Of a stretch of 64,000 bases of DNA, positions 61,016-64,000 are shown one piece after another. The translations under genes and the position numbers were made by a program. The notes beneath the pieces were generated by a model. That model made no database searches and was not told the origin of the DNA. It saw nothing but the letters and a program-made list of their open reading frames with translations. Within the stretch, counting starts at the first letter, position 1, and every line of letters begins with the position of its first letter. Source of the DNA: Orientallactaga sibirica. Its lineage: Eukaryota > Chordata > Mammalia > Rodentia > Dipodidae. The stretch lies in contig JAEOAD010000004.1 of assembly GCA_036365145.1 (NCBI GenBank), positions 49,072,001 to 49,136,000 of the forward strand. Direction: 5' to 3'.

Positions 61016-61351
61016 TATTGGCAACCCTGGGAGGCATGGTTTTTGCCAAGCCATTGTTGACCCCAGGTCCCAAGGGATCATCACATGCAATGGTGCCTAC
61101 CTTAGGTTGCCCCATCTCATGGGGTCTTACCCGTCATTGACTACTCGCCATCCTGGTGAGAAAACCCGAGGGGTGTGGCTGTCACCTAGAAGGCATGGGA
61201 GGGCCAAGTGGTGGTGGCTCTGTGACATGCAAATGGTCCCAGCAAACGAGAACCAACTATAGAACCTGAAAAAGACTGGGGTAGGACAGATTTACAAATG
61301 AGAAATGATGGATAAGATATCATGTGGTGGTTTACAAAGGGTTGCTCCTTC
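61016..61351 (-). other. Retroviral 3' untranslated segment
   Basis: Between the env stop and the polypurine tract. No reading frame of note and no similarity recognised. Confidence 0.6.
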
Positions 61352-62130
61352 CTATTGATAAATGGCTCCCTGGAATAGAACCTGGTTTGTTTGGATGGCG
61401 GTGATGCACTGAGAAAAAGTTCTGAGACATCTGAAAAGGATCAGCATGATGGCAAGAATAACTAGTATTCCCGCAAGGATAAGAAGGGAGAAAGGGTTGA
61501 AGAAAGAAATGTAAAGTTATCATCAGGAGAAACAGCTGCAAAGCCACTGGGTACCTGTCTAATGATAACATGGAGGTCAGCATGAATAGTCATGCAAGGG
61601 CTCAGTCTACAACTAAGGAGGGAGCAGTTGAGAAAGCCCCTGGAAAAGAGTAAAAAGGCAGAGGCATTGAGTGTTGGGACCAAGACAAAATAATAGGGGG
61701 TTTTAACATAAACAGGTTGTTGGGTGACTGTCATGAACTCACCCTTAGCACCATAATTAGTAGCATTGAGTGTCCTTAATGGTAGCAGATCAATGCAATC
61801 AAAGGAGTTGTAAAGGAATTTATGGCTGGTTGGAGGGTAGCATTACCATAAGAGGCATTAATAAGCAAAAAGGCAAAGGTGTGGTTAAGAAGTACTTGCT
61901 TGAAGGGGGAGGAATACAGTGAACAAGAGTGGCCAAAATGAAGCCTAGGAAAAGCTTGGGAATTTAGGCCCACTGCACCAAACAAGTATGGCCTAAGAAT
62001 TGTCCAAAATGGTTGCTGGGAAGTGGTAGTAGGGAGAAAAGGAGATAAAAGGAGAGAAGGAGGAATAAGTTTACAGTCCTGTATCTGGACTGAGGGGTTT
62101 GGCATCATCCTCCTCATCAAGGTCGATCCC
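61352..62130 (-). pseudogene. env: Endogenous retroviral env remnant
   Basis: Env would supply the surface and transmembrane glycoproteins. What remains lies in three reading frames (roughly 62,130-61,776, 61,734-61,470 and 61,520-61,352), so at least two frameshifts break it. Several N-glycosylation sequons are present (NAS, NAT, NCS, NFT). The middle piece contains a paired-cysteine NCSLLSC motif like that near the surface/transmembrane junction of ERVK-type Env. The last frame has a membrane anchor (LLILAGILVILAIMLILF) followed by a short basic/cysteine tail ending at TAG 61,354-61,352. The fusion-peptide and heptad regions are not visible and the span is far short of a full env, so most of the gene is lost. 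Confidence 0.75.
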
Positions 62131-62139
62131 CAAGTTAGT

Positions 62140-62965
62140 GGCTGGACAAATGTTTCTGGCAGGAATCCAGATCGGGATCTGTGAAGTTTCTGGAAAGACA
62201 CAAGCATACCCTCAGCCCTGCATTAAAATTTTTGTTTTATAATTAGTTCCTTTAGTGTCCAGTTAGTTCTCTCCACTATGGCTTGTCCTTGTAGGTTGTA
62301 GGGGATCCCAAGGGAGTGTTTGATTTCCCAAGATTCCATGAAGGATGTGAATTTGGCAGATGTGTATGCAGGGTCATTATCAGTTTTAATTGACCAGGGT
62401 ATGCCCATGACCAACATGGTGGTTTTTGTCGCCTTAATGACATGGGATGCTTTGTCTTCCAAGTGAGCAATAGCAAAAGTAAGCTTAGAGTCAGTGTCCA
62501 CAGTATCATTGACCTATTTGAGGTTACCAAAGGAAGGTATGTAGGTAACATCCATCTGCCAGATAGAATTTGGGGTAAGGCCTCTAGGTTTGACTCCTTG
62601 AGGCTGCAGGGGACCCAAGCTTTACAGGTATGGGTTAAATGTTTGTATTGGCTAAGTGAGAGCTCGGGGTATAGGGTTCATAGGTTAGTGGGGGATAGAT
62701 GGAACCTTTTGTGTAAACGTCTAGTTTGTTCTAAAGTTGGCAAGGAGGAGACAGCAATAAACTTGTCTTCCTGTGAATTCCTATCAGCAATAAAGCCAGT
62801 GAGACCAGTGTGTGAGCGAACATGCTCAAAAAGTCTGAAGGTAGATGACCCATTGTAAAAGGACTTGTTCAAAGTAGGAGGAGTCAACGCCAGATTCATG
62901 GGCTGCCTTGCAGATGAGAGCCAGGTCAGAAAGGGGGGTGGGGTACCAGGGCCTGGCTGTTGCAT
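62140..62965 (-). pseudogene. pol: Endogenous retroviral pol remnant (RNase H tail and integrase)
   Basis: Starts inside the RNase H end (VRSHTGL) and passes into the integrase zinc-binding region (LHKRFHLSPTNL gives HxxxH). The catalytic core follows (WQMDVT, KTDNDPAYT, GQAIVERT). All three acidic residues of the D,D(35)E triad are present, with exactly 35 residues between the second D and the E. The piece is dead as a gene: in-frame TAA at 62,624-62,622, TAG at 62,516-62,514, frame changes around both, and a deletion near 62,215 that joins the core directly to the C-terminal domain (IPIWIPARN). Protease and the polymerase part of reverse transcriptase are absent. Confidence 0.88.
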
Positions 62966-62976
62966 ACGGCCCTATA

Positions 62977-63542
62977 TTACTTTAATGGGGAAGGCAACGA
63001 AGGGGGAGCAACGGGCCATGTCAGAGAACTGGCAGCTGCCTGGGTGTGTACAGGACAGATCAGGCAGAGGTCCTTCCAAGGATAAAGATGGGGAGGGGTG
63101 GTTGTGTGTGAGGCTGCCACAGGTGGTGGTCTTTCATCCTTGAAGGGTTGGTCTTCCTCCTCCTCATCATTGTAAGAGGGGGCTGGGAGGGATGAGGTTT
63201 GAAAAGCCAGTTTTGGTTCTTCCTTACAGCTTTCGTTATGGGTGGAAATGACTTCCTCCACAGAGGAGCCTTTAAGGCTGGCAATTATGGCAAGGAGGAT
63301 AGGAAAGAATGGGGTGGGGGTGTGTACCCTTTGTAAACCTCGCATTTCCTTGTGAGGAAGAGAACCCGGGACCAAATGGAAATGTCCCAGATGTTCTCCA
63401 GACTAATCCGTGGGGCTAAAACAAGAGTTTCATCCCAAAAGTCATGGAGGTCCTTTTGTTTCACTTTTAAGCCACGTTGCAGGTGGAGGGCCTTAAGAGC
63501 CTGCAATTGCAGTGTCCTCTGATGGGGAGGGAGGTATCCCAT
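62977..63542 (-). pseudogene. gag: Endogenous retroviral gag remnant (matrix and linker)
   Basis: The probable start is ATG at 63,542-63,540 followed by Gly (MGYLPPHQ), fitting N-terminal myristoylation. LKALHLQRGLKVKQKDLHDF matches the amphipathic helices of betaretroviral matrix. After about 85 codons the frame ends and continues in another frame, with an acidic NDEEEEDQ stretch, a proline-rich part and YPWKDL, as in the linker before capsid. The sequence then stops at the deletion junction. Capsid and nucleocapsid, including zinc knuckles, are not present. Confidence 0.75.
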
Positions 63543-64000
63543 TATGGTGTGGTGGTGTTTGAGGGAGGGGCTAGGCTGGGACACTCCTGAATCAAGGAGA
63601 CTGAGAAAATGATAACCTAGATCAAAAATGATAGCCCAAAGGATAATCATACAAACCACAACACCTATTGCTGGGGCCAGCTGAGACATACAGATAGAAT
63701 GTTTAGGACCCACATATCTTGTGCTTAGTGGGGGATTTTCATGGGTCATTACTCCATGGCCATATGCTCACACGGTGTCTCCATGGAAGCTCAGCCAACG
63801 GCCTCGCCTTGGTTCTGAAATCGGGTGGGTCAGACCCTTATGTGATTTCGCCGGGATGAACCGAGAGTGGAGGGGCTGACATGGGCTTTGGGACCATTTG
63901 GCGATATGTGCCTTCCTGCTGGGGGAAAAGGACAAACAAAAGGAAAAGGGGGGAGGAAGGTGCTGCCCTCTCACCCACGGGCAGCCATCAGCACACAATA
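63543..64000 (-). other. Retroviral leader region (probable)
   Basis: Upstream of gag on the minus strand. Open in one frame to 63,749 with a hydrophobic stretch (GVVVCMIILWAIIF), which I do not regard as coding. A weak tRNA-Phe-like primer-site match lies at 63,883-63,896 but no matching LTR end adjoins it. Confidence 0.4.

Larger units (their letters stand above)
55540..64000 (+). other. STK39: STK39 intron (5' part), at least 8,461 bp
   Basis: Begins with donor 'gtaaat'; no acceptor or further exon recognised before the window ends. Holds an antisense old L1 split by a DIP SINE and an antisense endogenous retrovirus. Nothing firm in 55,540-58,019 (a weak L2-like piece near 56,655-56,765) or 58,741-60,574, apart from a poly(A) run at 60,309-60,326. 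Confidence 0.88.
60575..64000 (-). mobile_element. Class II (betaretrovirus/IAP-like) endogenous retrovirus remnant
   Basis: On the minus strand the order is leader, gag, (deletion), RNase H tail, integrase, env, 3' UTR, polypurine tract, LTR, so the element is antisense to STK39. Relatedness is read from the matrix domain, the D,D(35)E integrase core and the env membrane anchor, all of ERVK/IAP type. Every gene is interrupted by stops or frameshifts. Most of gag, all of protease and nearly all of reverse transcriptase are missing. The 5' LTR is not seen and may lie beyond 64,000. It cannot encode working proteins. Confidence 0.9.

Noticed and set aside
63600..63700. Hydrophobic minus-strand stretch upstream of gag, resembling a membrane segment
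   Set aside because: Sits in the retroviral leader before the gag ATG, where no coding sequence is expected, and has no supporting homology.
63883..63896. Primer-binding-site candidate with about 11 of 14 matches to tRNA-Phe type
   Set aside because: The sequence next to it does not match the end of the LTR seen at 60.6 kb, so it cannot be confirmed as the primer site.

Overview
The window is a piece of a rodent nuclear genome, read along the sense strand of STK39 (SPAK kinase). Only four short exons are coding, and together they make up under 0.5 percent of the 64 kb. The host is most likely from the jerboa/jumping-mouse group (Dipodoidea). The reasons are many copies of a B2-superfamily SINE with the 'ggctggagagatggct' head and a (CT)n/AATAAA-rich tail, which resembles the DIP SINE of jerboas, together with B1, ID and a B1-dID dimer. 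The taxonomic call is an inference from repeat types. The STK39 call rests on the translated exons.

Layout. Positions 1-45,717 show no exon I can recognise. I read them as the 3' part of a very large STK39 intron, filled with SINEs (DIP, B1, ID), old L1, L2 and MIR pieces, four related LTR-like copies, a (TG)n-anchored repeat family and several microsatellites. From 45,718 to 55,539 come four consecutive STK39 exons of 123, 30, 63 and 68 nt, separated by introns of 88, 7,495 and 1,955 bp. They encode the region after the kinase domain: the S-motif (PF1) that WNK kinases phosphorylate, an acidic stretch, a variable linker, and the first residues of the conserved C-terminal (CCT/PF2) docking domain. 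The kinase domain lies upstream and the rest of the CCT domain downstream of this window.

From 55,540 to the end is the next intron. Its last 3.4 kb hold a broken class II (betaretrovirus/IAP-like) endogenous retrovirus lying antisense to STK39. It has a gag matrix and linker remnant, a large internal deletion, an RNase H tail plus integrase remnant, an env remnant, a polypurine tract and one LTR. It carries many frameshifts and stops.

How the parts work together: STK39 is the only functional gene visible. Its first three exons here are all phase 0-0, so the linker is built from modules that can be skipped without changing frame. I found no undescribed biological system. The features most worth a second look are the exon modularity with the microexon and 88-bp intron, the nested and co-targeted SINE insertions, the Z-DNA and polypurine tracts, and an unexplained block at 37.9-39.5 kb.
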